Assembly: GCA_025352145.1 (NCBI GenBank)
Contig: JANXTY010000044.1
Span: 38,190 to 102,189 of the forward strand
Direction of reading: 5' to 3'
Length of the DNA: 64,000 nt
DNA from: Oxalobacteraceae bacterium
GTDB taxonomy: Bacteria > Pseudomonadota > Gammaproteobacteria > Burkholderiales > Burkholderiaceae_D
The notes under the pieces were generated by a model. It did not search any database and was not told the DNA's origin. It saw nothing but the letters and a program-made list of their open reading frames with translations. Each line of letters starts with the position of its first letter. The stretch's first letter is position 1. Both the position numbers and the translations under genes were made by a program. Shown here in pieces: positions 56,045 to 64,000 of this stretch.

Positions 56045-57295
56045 TTACAACCAGCCACGTGCTTTCATTTCGCTCGTGACAAGATCCGATAGCAATGAAT
56101 ACCCGTACGGTGTCGGGTGAACTGTATCGGCAAAAAGATAATGACTGACGTCCCCTGTGATGACATTTGCAGGGGTGCATACCAAGCTGGAACCAAGGAC
56201 ATTTTTGGCCGGACTCAGATCACAAGCCGGGATAGTCACATTGCTTAAACCATAGGCGGCTGGGTTGGCTATTTCGTCGTTGAAACGAGTAAAGAGATCG
56301 ACATACAACACATTGCTTTTTCCGGCCAGGTCCCCTGACAATCGAATGTTAAACGTAAATGACATCCCGTTCAGCAGAGTTCGCGTATCAACGCTTTGTG
56401 TGATGGCGCTAGGTGTTTTGCTCATGTCCGGCACACCGATGACCACAACGTATTTCGCGCCCTTGGAAAGAATTTGGTTGTTCACATAGCTTGCCAATTC
56501 AGCGCCCGCAGCACCCACCGCATCAACATACTTTTGTGCGTTGTTTTTTGCGAATGCTGCTCCCGCATCGGCACCCGCAGTCGCACCTACCGTCAGGGTT
56601 AATGTGGCTACCGCGCCCGCGACACAATTGCTCGCTTGCGCATCGGTCGGAACGCATTTTCCGCTTGCGATGTCTTTTTGGATTTGACCGGGGACTGCGG
56701 CTGTAACAGCCGCAGTCGCTGCGGTTTGGCCAGCAGCAGTAGCATCAGCCGACAAGGTGCTCGCTTGGATGAATATGTCATTTGCCCCTGCCAACACAAA
56801 AACAACTTCATCTCCTTTGAATTTTCCCCCCATCGCCGCCAGGTGATTCTGGATCTGTGTTACCACAGGTACCGTCAATTGTCCCAGTACCGCATTATTG
56901 CCGCCAAGCAGTTTGTTGCCCGGCCCTACGGGATTTGTCACACGCGCTCCACCTTGTGCATAGCTCGTACATCCCGCCTTATTGGTAACAGGAACATTAA
57001 AACCTTGCGACGCCAAACCGTCCAGGCCCGTTTGCGCAGGACAGGGTGCGGGCAAACCTAATGAGGCTGCGACAAGTTCTGTCCAATTCTTGGTATCGGC
57101 GCTATTGACGGTGTATTTCCCCCCACCGAGGGTTTTTACTGTGCCCACTGCGTAGGAACCCACATCGCTCAAGCTATCACCAAACGATACTTGCGATGAG
57201 AATTTGATTTTTGGAGCGGAATCGCTAGTACTGCCGCCGCATCCAATCAGCGCTGCGGTTGCAAGGATTGTCATTGAATAGTTGAAGTAGCGCAT
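56045..57295 (-). CDS. SGNH/GDSL-family lipoprotein hydrolase
   Basis: 416 residues from the ATG at 57295 (GGAG upstream), which opens a lipoprotein signal ending in LIGC (Cys19). SGNH blocks: FGDSLSDVG with the nucleophilic Ser, Gly in AQGGARV, Asn in LAGANDIF, and the Asp/His pair in FADTVHPT near the C-terminus. An Ala/Thr-rich insertion (about 185-260) separates blocks III and V. It resembles secreted esterases/lipases of the GDSL type, here anchored to the membrane. It runs in the same direction as the NHL lipoprotein gene but about 320 bp from it. Confidence 0.9.
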   Translation of the reverse strand: MRYFNYSMTILATAALIGCGGSTSDSAPKIKFSSQVSFGDSLSDVGSYAVGTVKTLGGGKYTVNSADTKNWTELVAASLGLPAPCPAQTGLDGLASQGFNVPVTNKAGCTSYAQGGARVTNPVGPGNKLLGGNNAVLGQLTVPVVTQIQNHLAAMGGKFKGDEVVFVLAGANDIFIQASTLSADATAAGQTAATAAVTAAVPGQIQKDIASGKCVPTDAQASNCVAGAVATLTLTVGATAGADAGAAFAKNNAQKYVDAVGAAGAELASYVNNQILSKGAKYVVVIGVPDMSKTPSAITQSVDTRTLLNGMSFTFNIRLSGDLAGKSNVLYVDLFTRFNDEIANPAAYGLSNVTIPACDLSPAKNVLGSSLVCTPANVITGDVSHYLFADTVHPTPYGYSLLSDLVTSEMKARGWL

Positions 57296-57617
57296 ACCAT
57301 CTCCTGTGAAATATATTTTGAAGGTGCGACGAACCAAGGGGTAATTTGGTGTGTCGTTAATATGACATCGTTCTCTTTTTTTGTATAGGCCGTTGCAAAT
57401 GGTGCCGAGCGATTGCTTGAAGATATTTTTCTATCTCGGAATTTTCAAGCGCGAGGGACGCCACGCCGAGCAGGGTGACGCCTTGAGTCGGTTGCTCCCG
57501 ACGATGTGCCAAAATGGGGTACAACTCCCTACTGGCATAGAAGCCATATTGGGCAAAGCCCTGACTGTTGACGAATGCGTGTAAATTCAGATGGGGAGAG
57601 GGGAATAAAATCGGATA
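57296..57617. other. Intergenic region between SGNH and NHL genes
   Basis: 322 bp. It contains a 67-codon frame on the plus strand (57381-57584) without ribosome site or recognisable motif; not counted as a gene. No terminator seen. Confidence 0.4.
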
Positions 57618-59453
57618 TTATTTATTCGGCAGATTGCGCACCACGGCCACGCCCCTGCCGGTCGTAATATAGAGTGATGTACCATAAATGGCCATTCCTT
57701 TTATACTGAGCAAGCCGCCTGGTAGGCTCCCTTCAGTAAAATGATATACACCCGGTATTCCGGTCATGGTGCTCACTATTCCATTGGGTGTAATCTTGCG
57801 GACGGTGGCATCATCGCCAGCCACATAGACATTCCGTGCGTTGTCGGTCGCTATGCTGTGGGGATAGGAAAAATGGGCTGCTGTCCCAGTTCCATCCGTA
57901 GTGTCATGCGCGCCGACTGTACCAGCCACTGTCGTTACCACTCCCGCAGGGGTGATTTTGCGGATGGTGGCATTGCCAGTGTCGGCTACATAGATGTTGT
58001 CTGCGCTGTCAGTGGCGAGACCACTAGGGCTGGAAAAACTTGCAGCACTTCCGGTTCCGTCACGACTGCCAGATTCGCCTGGTGTACCAGCGAATGTTGT
58101 CACCACACCGGTCGGCGTGATTTTTCGAATCTTCGCGGTATCATCGGTCACATAGATATTGTCAGCGCGGTCGGTAGCGACATGTAATGGCCTTTGAAAG
58201 GTTGCAGCTGTCCCCATACCATCAGTACTACCATATAGCCCCCCGATCCCTGCTAGCGTGGTGACTCCTCCGGCAGGTGTGATCTTACGGATTGTCGCGT
58301 TGTACGAATCGACGACATAAGCATTACCCGCACTGTCGGTCGCTATCCCTTCAGGAGCCCGGAAACGCGCTGTGGTTCCGATTCCATCAATACTGAAATT
58401 GGCAGGGAAGGTAGTCACTACCCCCGCCGATGTGATTTTGCGGATGCTTGTGTTGCCAATATCATCTACATAAATATTGCCTGCGTTGTCGGTGGTCACG
58501 CTATAGGGGGTGTTGAAGCGAGCAGCTGCGCCTGTCCCATCAGCGCGGCCCATGATGCCTGCAGAACCAGCCAGGGTTGTCACCATTCCCGCTGGCGTAA
58601 TTTTGCGGATAGTATTGTTGCCACTATCGGCTACATAGATATTGTCTGCATTGTCGCTGGCGATGCTTTTGGGGAGGTTAAAGCGCGCTGCGCTTCCCAT
58701 CCCATCGGTACTACCACTGAGGCCGGGGGAACCGGCTAGCATGGTCACTAATCCAGCCGGAGAAATTTTGTAGATGGTGTTGTTACTAGTATCGAGAGTA
58801 TAGAAATTATCTACGCTATCGATCGCTAAACCGTGAAAGAGGTTACAGCGTGGGGCTGACCCCGTCTCATTGGTACAGTTCAGGGTAGTCAATATCTCAT
58901 CGGGGGTGAACTTGAGGATAGCGTTGTTGGTCGTAATCATATAGACATTGCCCCCCTTATCGGTGGTGATGCCATTTGCATGAAAGTATGCGATTGGCCT
59001 CACCGATCCTGTAGGACTGTTATATGAGCCACCAAAAAGTACGTTCACCTTTCCGTCGCGAGAGATTTTGACAAGGTCGTCGTTTGAGATATTGGCAATG
59101 TAGACATTGCCTGTTCTGTCGCTCGCGATGTCCCCAGTGGTGGAAGGGAGGTAGGCGAAGACCCTGCGTGCATCGTATATTGGTGTCGTTACCCCGGTTG
59201 GTGTGATCTTGCTGATGATGTAATTGTGATCGGCCACATAGACATTGCCCGCATCGTCGGCTGCAACTCCTAATGGTGCCCCAACTGGTATTGCGTCACT
59301 CGGCGTATTCGCTATATTGCCGGAAAATGCCTCCAGAACAGGGGGAGCCGTTGTTGTGGTTTCACTGGTGCCGCCAGCACCACAAGAGACAAGCGCACAG
59401 GCACAAACGATATACGCAACAAGGAGAATGAAGGACCGGTGGGTGTAACGCAT
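57618..59453 (-). CDS. NHL-repeat beta-propeller lipoprotein 1
   Basis: A 611-residue lipoprotein: signal peptide with lipobox LVSC (Cys24), a Thr/Ala/Pro linker, then about 11 NHL-type repeats of roughly 45-57 residues. Typical units read DNAGNIYVxDxGNxTIRKITPAG with GVVTTLAGxxGxxGxxDGxGxAARF spacers. Such repeats fold as beta-propellers on the cell surface or in the periplasm and bind proteins or sugars. No catalytic motif. It is a paralogue of the gene at 61604-63586 on the same strand; the two share the start region and the C-terminus. Confidence 0.9.
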   Translation of the reverse strand: MRYTHRSFILLVAYIVCACALVSCGAGGTSETTTTAPPVLEAFSGNIANTPSDAIPVGAPLGVAADDAGNVYVADHNYIISKITPTGVTTPIYDARRVFAYLPSTTGDIASDRTGNVYIANISNDDLVKISRDGKVNVLFGGSYNSPTGSVRPIAYFHANGITTDKGGNVYMITTNNAILKFTPDEILTTLNCTNETGSAPRCNLFHGLAIDSVDNFYTLDTSNNTIYKISPAGLVTMLAGSPGLSGSTDGMGSAARFNLPKSIASDNADNIYVADSGNNTIRKITPAGMVTTLAGSAGIMGRADGTGAAARFNTPYSVTTDNAGNIYVDDIGNTSIRKITSAGVVTTFPANFSIDGIGTTARFRAPEGIATDSAGNAYVVDSYNATIRKITPAGGVTTLAGIGGLYGSTDGMGTAATFQRPLHVATDRADNIYVTDDTAKIRKITPTGVVTTFAGTPGESGSRDGTGSAASFSSPSGLATDSADNIYVADTGNATIRKITPAGVVTTVAGTVGAHDTTDGTGTAAHFSYPHSIATDNARNVYVAGDDATVRKITPNGIVSTMTGIPGVYHFTEGSLPGGLLSIKGMAIYGTSLYITTGRGVAVVRNLPNK

Positions 59454-60061
59454 AGATTTTTCTTTCAGTGAAAAGGGGAACCGGTGCCAGAAAAGAAGCG
59501 CGTTTAAGGTTCAGAAAAGCAGATACTGCATTTTGGAATGGGGACACGCGTCTTATTTTAACAGGGGAAATATTCACGGCGATGAGCCATGTACCCATAG
59601 CTATTGATTTATGAGTGCTGTGACAAAATGGAAATAAAACGCCTATATTTCAAGGGTTCTTTTCCCAGAGTGGCAGCTACGACTTCGCAAGTTCCAACGT
59701 GTCGATTGCGTTCAAACTCCACTGGACGCAGAATGCCGGCGCTGGCGATGCGCGGTGGCATATTGCGGGGTGCTAGTTGGCCGGACGGGCCGAGTAGTTT
59801 TTGCCCAGCGAGCAAGCACAGCTTGGGCGAATGTTTGATGTGGGCGGCGTAGGCCAAACATGAGCGCTTGCAGGCAGAGGCCGCTGTTTCCCAGTAATAG
59901 GAATTCGATGCTTCTCGTGGATCGGCGCTTTTTTGAATTCCCTATCCAGCTCCCTTGCCAAAGGAATTCCCCATTTAATTTTTTAAAACTGAATCTGAAT
60001 GACGCGCTGGCTGCGTCTAAGTATCCGGGTAATCAAATTAATCAACATACGGAGTTTCATC
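59454..60061. other. 608-bp region between NHL gene 1 and the sigma-factor operon
   Basis: Several 60-80-codon frames on both strands overlap here (for example 59609-59857 minus), but none has a ribosome site or a motif I recognise. It may contain remnant coding sequence. It must hold the promoters of NHL gene 1 and the rightward operon. Confidence 0.4.
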
Positions 60062-60475
60062 ATGAATCCAGCAACGCTTGGCGCACTCGCTCCCACTCTT
60101 GGCATACTCGCTCCCATCATCTTCTTCACGGGACTTTTTTCTGCGGCAGTTCTCATCATCTTCATTCTGACGCGCCACCGGGAAAAACGTGCACGTTTGT
60201 TGCATGAAACCATACGTAAGCTTAGTGAAAACGGTCAGCCTATCCCTTCCGAACTATTTCAAGAGACTAGCAAAAAGAAGCTAGAGTGGAGTCCCCAAGC
60301 ATCACTACGTAATGGGGTTTTGCTGATTGCAACAGGCGTGGGTATCACCCTCATGTTTTTGTCGCTGGGCGTACCCTGGGGGATTGGCATGGTACCCCTA
60401 TTTGCCGGCGTCGGTTTTCTGCTTATCTGGATACTTGAAAAACAAAACAAGAAAAACGATCCGTCAGGTAACTGA
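60062..60475 (+). CDS. Small membrane protein, DUF6249-like
   Basis: 137 residues from the ATG at 60062, which has GGAG 7 nt upstream; the frame open from 59999 is not used. A hydrophobic N-terminal segment (about 13-37), a cytoplasmic basic stretch (HREKRARLLHETIRKLSENGQPIP) and a C-terminal hairpin of two membrane segments (about 82-125). This pattern with NGQPIP resembles DUF6249 proteins, often encoded just before an ECF sigma factor. The function is unknown. It starts a three-gene operon, 2 bp before the sigma gene. Confidence 0.78.
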   Translation: MNPATLGALAPTLGILAPIIFFTGLFSAAVLIIFILTRHREKRARLLHETIRKLSENGQPIPSELFQETSKKKLEWSPQASLRNGVLLIATGVGITLMFLSLGVPWGIGMVPLFAGVGFLLIWILEKQNKKNDPSGN

Positions 60476-60477
60476 GT

Positions 60478-61110
60478 ATGACGCTTTCTTCTGGACCGGA
60501 TGCGGATCAGTTGTTGGTGGCACGCGTACTGTTGGACGACGACCGGCACGCGTTTACGGAGCTGGTACGGCGCCATCAATCGACGATCCGCTTGGTCCTG
60601 CGCCGTCTCAATGGCAATGATGCGGCGCTGGCCGACGATCTGGCACAGGAAACTTTCCTCCAAGTGTATAAAAAATTGCGCCAGTATCGCGGCGAAGCGC
60701 AATTTTCTACATGGATATATCGCATTGCACACAATGTATTTTTGTCGCATATGCGGTCAAGGGAGCAGCATGAGGCTTTGACTGGTGATGTGTCGGCAGA
60801 GCAGGCTGACGCAGGCCACGCCGCTGCGCCGCTGGCGTACAGCAGCGCACTGAAACTCGATCTAATCTCAGCCATGACAACCCTGTCTGAGGCCGAGCGT
60901 GCCGCCATTATTCATTGTTATTATCAAGATCTGTCGCATGAAGAAGCCGCGTATGCGCTCGCTTGCCCATTGGGCACGGTAAAAACCAATGTGCTGCGCG
61001 CCAAACACAAGCTTGGGCAATTTTTATCCGCCTGGCGGCCATCATCCGGCCAGCCAGTGGCTGTGCCTGCAGCAAATACTGCGGCAGAAAAAATCGAGGA
61101 GTCGCGATGA
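60478..61110 (+). CDS. ECF-type RNA polymerase sigma factor
   Basis: A 210-residue sigma-70 family protein of the extracytoplasmic-function group. Region 2 (about 20-90): FTELVRRHQSTIRLVLRRL, DDLAQETFLQVYKKLRQYRG and FSTWIYRIAHNVFLSH. Region 4 (about 120-180): LSEAERAAIIHCYYQDLSHEEAAYALACPLGTVKTNVLRAKHKL. The stop overlaps the start of a small membrane protein gene (ATGA), the usual place for a partner regulator. The target genes may include the flanking lipoproteins, but no shared promoter has been demonstrated. Confidence 0.93.
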   Translation: MTLSSGPDADQLLVARVLLDDDRHAFTELVRRHQSTIRLVLRRLNGNDAALADDLAQETFLQVYKKLRQYRGEAQFSTWIYRIAHNVFLSHMRSREQHEALTGDVSAEQADAGHAAAPLAYSSALKLDLISAMTTLSEAERAAIIHCYYQDLSHEEAAYALACPLGTVKTNVLRAKHKLGQFLSAWRPSSGQPVAVPAANTAAEKIEESR

Positions 61111-61472
61111 CACACGAGCATCATTTTCCGATCAATGAAGATCAGCAAAACGACTGGAAAGACGACTGGATCGAATCGTTATTGCGTGAGCAAGCGGCAG
61201 AGAGCGACTATCTGGACGATGCCGGCTTTACCGCGCAAGTGATGACCGCATTGCCGCCGGTTCGCTACGCGCTGAGTTACGACTGGATTTTGGCCGGTAT
61301 GGGGATGTTGGGAATGTTGGTCGGCGGGATCTGGTTTGACGGTGTCGATTTACTTGTCCAATCTCTGCTTAGTCTACCCGACTGGCGCGGGTTAACTATG
61401 GCCAAGGTATTGCCGATTCTGCTTCCCCTCGTCATTTTTTATTGGTTCGCTATCAGGGAGGCGCTGGAATAA
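61107..61472 (+). CDS. Small membrane protein, probable regulator of the ECF sigma factor
   Basis: 121 residues from the ATG at 61107, overlapping the sigma stop by 4 bp. An acidic soluble N-terminus (about 1-50, EDQQNDWKDDWIESLLREQA) is followed by two hydrophobic segments (about 56-76 and 96-117). It lacks the classic HxxxCxxC zinc motif of ZAS anti-sigma factors. The role is inferred from position only. Confidence 0.7.
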   Translation: MTHEHHFPINEDQQNDWKDDWIESLLREQAAESDYLDDAGFTAQVMTALPPVRYALSYDWILAGMGMLGMLVGGIWFDGVDLLVQSLLSLPDWRGLTMAKVLPILLPLVIFYWFAIREALE

Positions 61473-61603
61473 TTCTTTCCTCTGTTGTACTGACACTGGC
61501 GGTTAAATCCCAAGCTGATTTTATTGGGAGAGGAATTGGGCTTGGCAACCCAATCTGTGAGACGTTACGAATCTCTTTTATGTCTTTTATGACCAATGCC
61601 GTG

Positions 61604-63586
61604 TCAAGGTGCGTTGTGCATCACGGCCACGCCATCGCTAGTCGCTATATAAAGAGATGTGCCATGAATTGCTATTCCTGTGATGAGATTTAAACTGCCT
61701 GCCGGATTTCCTGCACCTAAATTTACTACCCCCGACATCCCGATCACTGTGCTTACTACTCCCTTGGGGGTCATTTTGCGGACGGTGTGGTCAACACTGT
61801 CGCCTACGTAGATATTGTTTGCATTGTCGATCGCCAAAGTACTGGGATACATGAAGTAGGCTTCTGTCCCAGTTCCGTCGGTACTCGCCGCTTTACCGGC
61901 TGTGCCTGCTACTGTCGTTACCACTCCTTTGGGGGTGATTTTGCGAATCGTAGCGTTGCAACCGTCGGCTACATAGATGTTGTCCGCGCTGTCGGTGGCG
62001 AGGCCGCTTGGCAAGCAAAAATTCGCATTTTGCCCGACACCGTCACTGCTGCCAGACATGTCGAATGTACCCGCGAATATTGTCATCAATCCGGCTGGGG
62101 TAATTTTATAGATGGTCCGGTGCGAAGGTGCAGTCACATAAATATTTCCTGCATGATCAGAAGTGATACCTGGCGCACGAGTTTGATAAGTAATGTCGTC
62201 AAAGGTGAAAATATCGGTCTTTGCCAACGTAGTTACCACCCCGGCTGGCGTGATCTTCCGTATCGCTTGGTTGGATACGTCGGCCACATAGATGTTGCCA
62301 TCACTGTCGGTGGCAACATTTGATGGATGGTTAAAGGTGGCTGCTGTCCCGGTACCATCAGCATTGCCAGGCAACCCCGTGGCACCGGCCAGCGTTGTTA
62401 CCACGCCAAAAGGTGTGATTTTACGGATGCTCTGGTTGAACCAATCGGCCACATAGACATTGCCCATGGTGTCCGTTGTCATTCCTCTGGTGGCACCAAA
62501 ACGTGCTGAGCTTCCGACTCCATCAACGCCAGAACCAGTAAATGTCGTCACTAATCCAGTCGCTGTAATTTTGCGGATGACCGTATTGCCCGTATCTGCT
62601 ACATAAATATTGCTTGCGGCGTCGGTAGTGACGGTTGAAGGATTACTAAAACGCGCGACCGCCCCTACTCCGTCCACATTGCCATTGATGCCAGCCGAAC
62701 CAGCTAGCGTCGTTACTACGCCAATGGCCGAAATTTTGCGGATAGTATTGTTGCCAGCATCGGCTACATAGATATTGCCGTCATTGTCGGCGGCCACGCT
62801 TTTGGGCAGGTTAAAGCGTGCCGCACTTCCCGTCCCGTCGGTATTGCCACTAATGCCTGCTGAACCAGCTAGTGTCGTCACTAATCCAGTCGGGGAAATT
62901 TTGTGGATAGTATTTTTGCCAAAATTAACCGCATAGAAATTACCTGCACTATCGATGGCTAAACCGCGCAAGAGATTACAACGTGCACCTGTACTTGGCT
63001 CATCGGTGCAGTTCAGTGTCGTCAATACACCGGCTGGCGTGAGTTTGAGGATAGTGTTGTCGGTTGTGATCATGTAGACATTGCCTATGCTATCGGTGGT
63101 TATGCCGTTTGAATGAAAGCGTATGTCTGGTTTCAGTGTTCCTGTAGGACTGTCATACGAACCGCCAAAAAGTACTCCAACCTGTCCTGTCGCCGAGATT
63201 TTGATGAGACTGTTGCCTTGAGTATTGGCCATATAAACATTCCCTGCCCTGTCGCTTGCGATGAGGTCATAATTTGAAGGGGCTGAATCTACGAGGCGGG
63301 AGCGTACGTTATCAAGCGTCGTCACTATTCCGGTTGGCGTGATTTTGCTGATGATGTAGTTGTGATCGGCTACATAGACATTGCCTGTGCTGTCGGCGGC
63401 CACTCCCAATGGTGCGCCAACTGCGAGAGGCCAACTTTGGTCATCCATGATTTTGCCGGAAAATGTTTCCAAAACTGGGGGCGTCGTTGCTGCGTTTCCA
63501 CTAGTATTGCCAGCACCACAAGCGACAAGCGCACAGGCACAAACGATATAGGAAACCAGAATAAAGAACGGGACAGTGTTACGCAT
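61604..63586 (-). CDS. NHL-repeat beta-propeller lipoprotein 2
   Basis: 660 residues from the ATG at 63586, matched by position to the paralogue (both begin in TCTATGCGT after a GAAAG ribosome site). Lipobox LVAC (Cys23). About 12 NHL-type repeats, one more than in the paralogue; the extra unit (GITSDHAGNIYVTAPSHRT, around residues 470-500) has no counterpart there. The size difference is 49 residues, one repeat. The terminal part (GIAIHGTSLYIATSDGVAVM) is conserved between the two. It probably acts at the cell surface as a binding protein. Confidence 0.9.
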   Translation of the reverse strand: MRNTVPFFILVSYIVCACALVACGAGNTSGNAATTPPVLETFSGKIMDDQSWPLAVGAPLGVAADSTGNVYVADHNYIISKITPTGIVTTLDNVRSRLVDSAPSNYDLIASDRAGNVYMANTQGNSLIKISATGQVGVLFGGSYDSPTGTLKPDIRFHSNGITTDSIGNVYMITTDNTILKLTPAGVLTTLNCTDEPSTGARCNLLRGLAIDSAGNFYAVNFGKNTIHKISPTGLVTTLAGSAGISGNTDGTGSAARFNLPKSVAADNDGNIYVADAGNNTIRKISAIGVVTTLAGSAGINGNVDGVGAVARFSNPSTVTTDAASNIYVADTGNTVIRKITATGLVTTFTGSGVDGVGSSARFGATRGMTTDTMGNVYVADWFNQSIRKITPFGVVTTLAGATGLPGNADGTGTAATFNHPSNVATDSDGNIYVADVSNQAIRKITPAGVVTTLAKTDIFTFDDITYQTRAPGITSDHAGNIYVTAPSHRTIYKITPAGLMTIFAGTFDMSGSSDGVGQNANFCLPSGLATDSADNIYVADGCNATIRKITPKGVVTTVAGTAGKAASTDGTGTEAYFMYPSTLAIDNANNIYVGDSVDHTVRKMTPKGVVSTVIGMSGVVNLGAGNPAGSLNLITGIAIHGTSLYIATSDGVAVMHNAP

Positions 63587-63774
63587 AGACTTTACTTTCA
63601 ATGGTAAAAATTACATTTTGCAGAGAGGCCCGATGTGGAGTGGTTCGGCGTTTGGAGGGGCGCACAGTGGCTTAGATATCGCATATCGCCGCTGTGAATC
63701 TTTGTGATTTTCCCATAAAAGAAAATATAAAGGAAACGCAGATTACCCCCCGAACACGCCAACCGAAATGCGAT

Positions 63775-63806
63775 ACAAACGTTACTGAACACAAACGTTA
63801 CTGAAC
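63775..63806. repeat. Perfect 16-bp tandem duplication
   Basis: ACAAACGTTACTGAAC occurs at 63775-63790 and immediately again at 63791-63806, 38 bp before the transposase start. It may mark the insertion boundary of the IS element. The following GAACAAGTGCGAACAAGTGCC may be part of the terminal repeat. Confidence 0.8.
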
Positions 63807-63843
63807 AAGTGCGAACAAGTGCCAACGACCTCTGCCCCTCAAA

Positions 63844-64000
63844 ATGAAACCACCCATTCCCACCCAAATCAGTTTTGCCGAAGCGGGATACGCGAAGAAG
63901 AAAAAGCAAACGCGGCGGGAGCTATTTTTAGCCAGGATGGAACAGGTCGTGCCTTGGCCAAGGCTGATGGAAGTCATTGCGCCGTACTACCCCAAGAGCG
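63844..64000 (+). mobile_element. IS5-family transposase, N-terminal part, cut by window edge
   Basis: An ATG at 63844 opens a frame to the window end (52 codons). It contains ISFAEAGYAKKKKQTRREL, FLARMEQVVPWPRLMEVI and APYYPKS, the conserved N-terminus of IS5/IS1182-like DDE transposases (usual form: FLAEMDQVVPWxxLxxxIEPxYPK). The left terminal repeat should lie in 63775-63840 but could not be fixed without the other end. Full length would be about 320-360 residues. Confidence 0.88.

Noticed and set aside
57381..57584. 67-codon frame on the plus strand
   Set aside because: No ribosome site, no motif, and no support from neighbouring genes.
59604..59961. Overlapping 60-80-codon frames on both strands
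   Set aside because: None has a ribosome site or recognisable domain; the region may be decayed coding DNA but I cannot support a pseudogene call.
57618..63586. Repeated DNA as a CRISPR array
   Set aside because: The periodicity comes from in-frame NHL protein repeats with variable sequence; units are about 150 nt and not exact direct repeats with unique spacers.

Overview
The window looks like a chromosome segment of a betaproteobacterium in the order Burkholderiales, most likely Oxalobacteraceae (the Herminiimonas/Glaciimonas/Undibacterium range). This is inferred from gene content and order: dnaX-ybaB-recR, rne/rluC/HAD/Rieske/sppA, gpsA..secB-grxC-rhodanese with divergent gpmA-envC-ctpA-moeB, a PHB phasin, and frequent TTG/GTG starts. 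No rRNA is present to settle the genus. There is one tRNA (Lys-UUU) and no CRISPR array.

Layout. (1) 1-9.9 kb: a D-apiose/D-apionate type catabolic locus. A leftward operon encodes a sugar-binding protein, a DUF2291 lipoprotein, a two-domain ABC ATPase, a permease and, cut by the left edge, a Gfo/Idh/MocA dehydrogenase. A rightward operon encodes an ApnO-like oxidoisomerase, a RuBisCO-like protein with an intact KDDE motif, and a DUF1537 kinase. A GntR/FadR-type regulator closes the locus. Three near-identical operator-like sites lie on the promoters of both operons and of the regulator. (2) 10-43.5 kb: mostly core genes. These cover replication/repair (dnaX, ybaB, recR), a CoA-transferase, molybdenum cofactor synthesis (moaA-mobA-moeA), chromate transport, RNA metabolism (rne, rluC), redox and protein export (gpsA, secB, grxC), cell wall and division (envC, ctpA, pbpG), moeB, dgkA, an IclR regulator, phasin, and a liv ABC transporter without its binding protein.

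(3) 44.2-55.8 kb: a dense same-strand signalling cluster. It holds a stand-alone small module, an EAL-REC protein, an HDOD protein, two paralogous PAS histidine kinases, a REC-HD-GYP protein, and a large membrane PAS-PAS-GGDEF-EAL enzyme. The EAL of the EAL-REC protein and the HD-GYP domain have both lost key catalytic or metal-binding residues. The last GGDEF-EAL protein keeps all its motifs. This suggests a phosphorelay with degenerate c-di-GMP domains used for sensing or scaffolding, and it is the best candidate here for an undescribed system.

(4) 56-64 kb: a surface-protein region. It has an SGNH/GDSL lipoprotein and two paralogous NHL-repeat lipoproteins that differ by about one repeat unit. 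These two flank a small operon for a DUF6249-like membrane protein, an ECF sigma factor and a probable membrane partner of the sigma factor. The window ends inside an IS5-family transposase gene, just after a perfect 16-bp tandem duplication.

Start sites were re-chosen where Shine-Dalgarno sequence, signal peptide or family length argued for an internal start. All functional names rest on motif and context reading, not on database searches.
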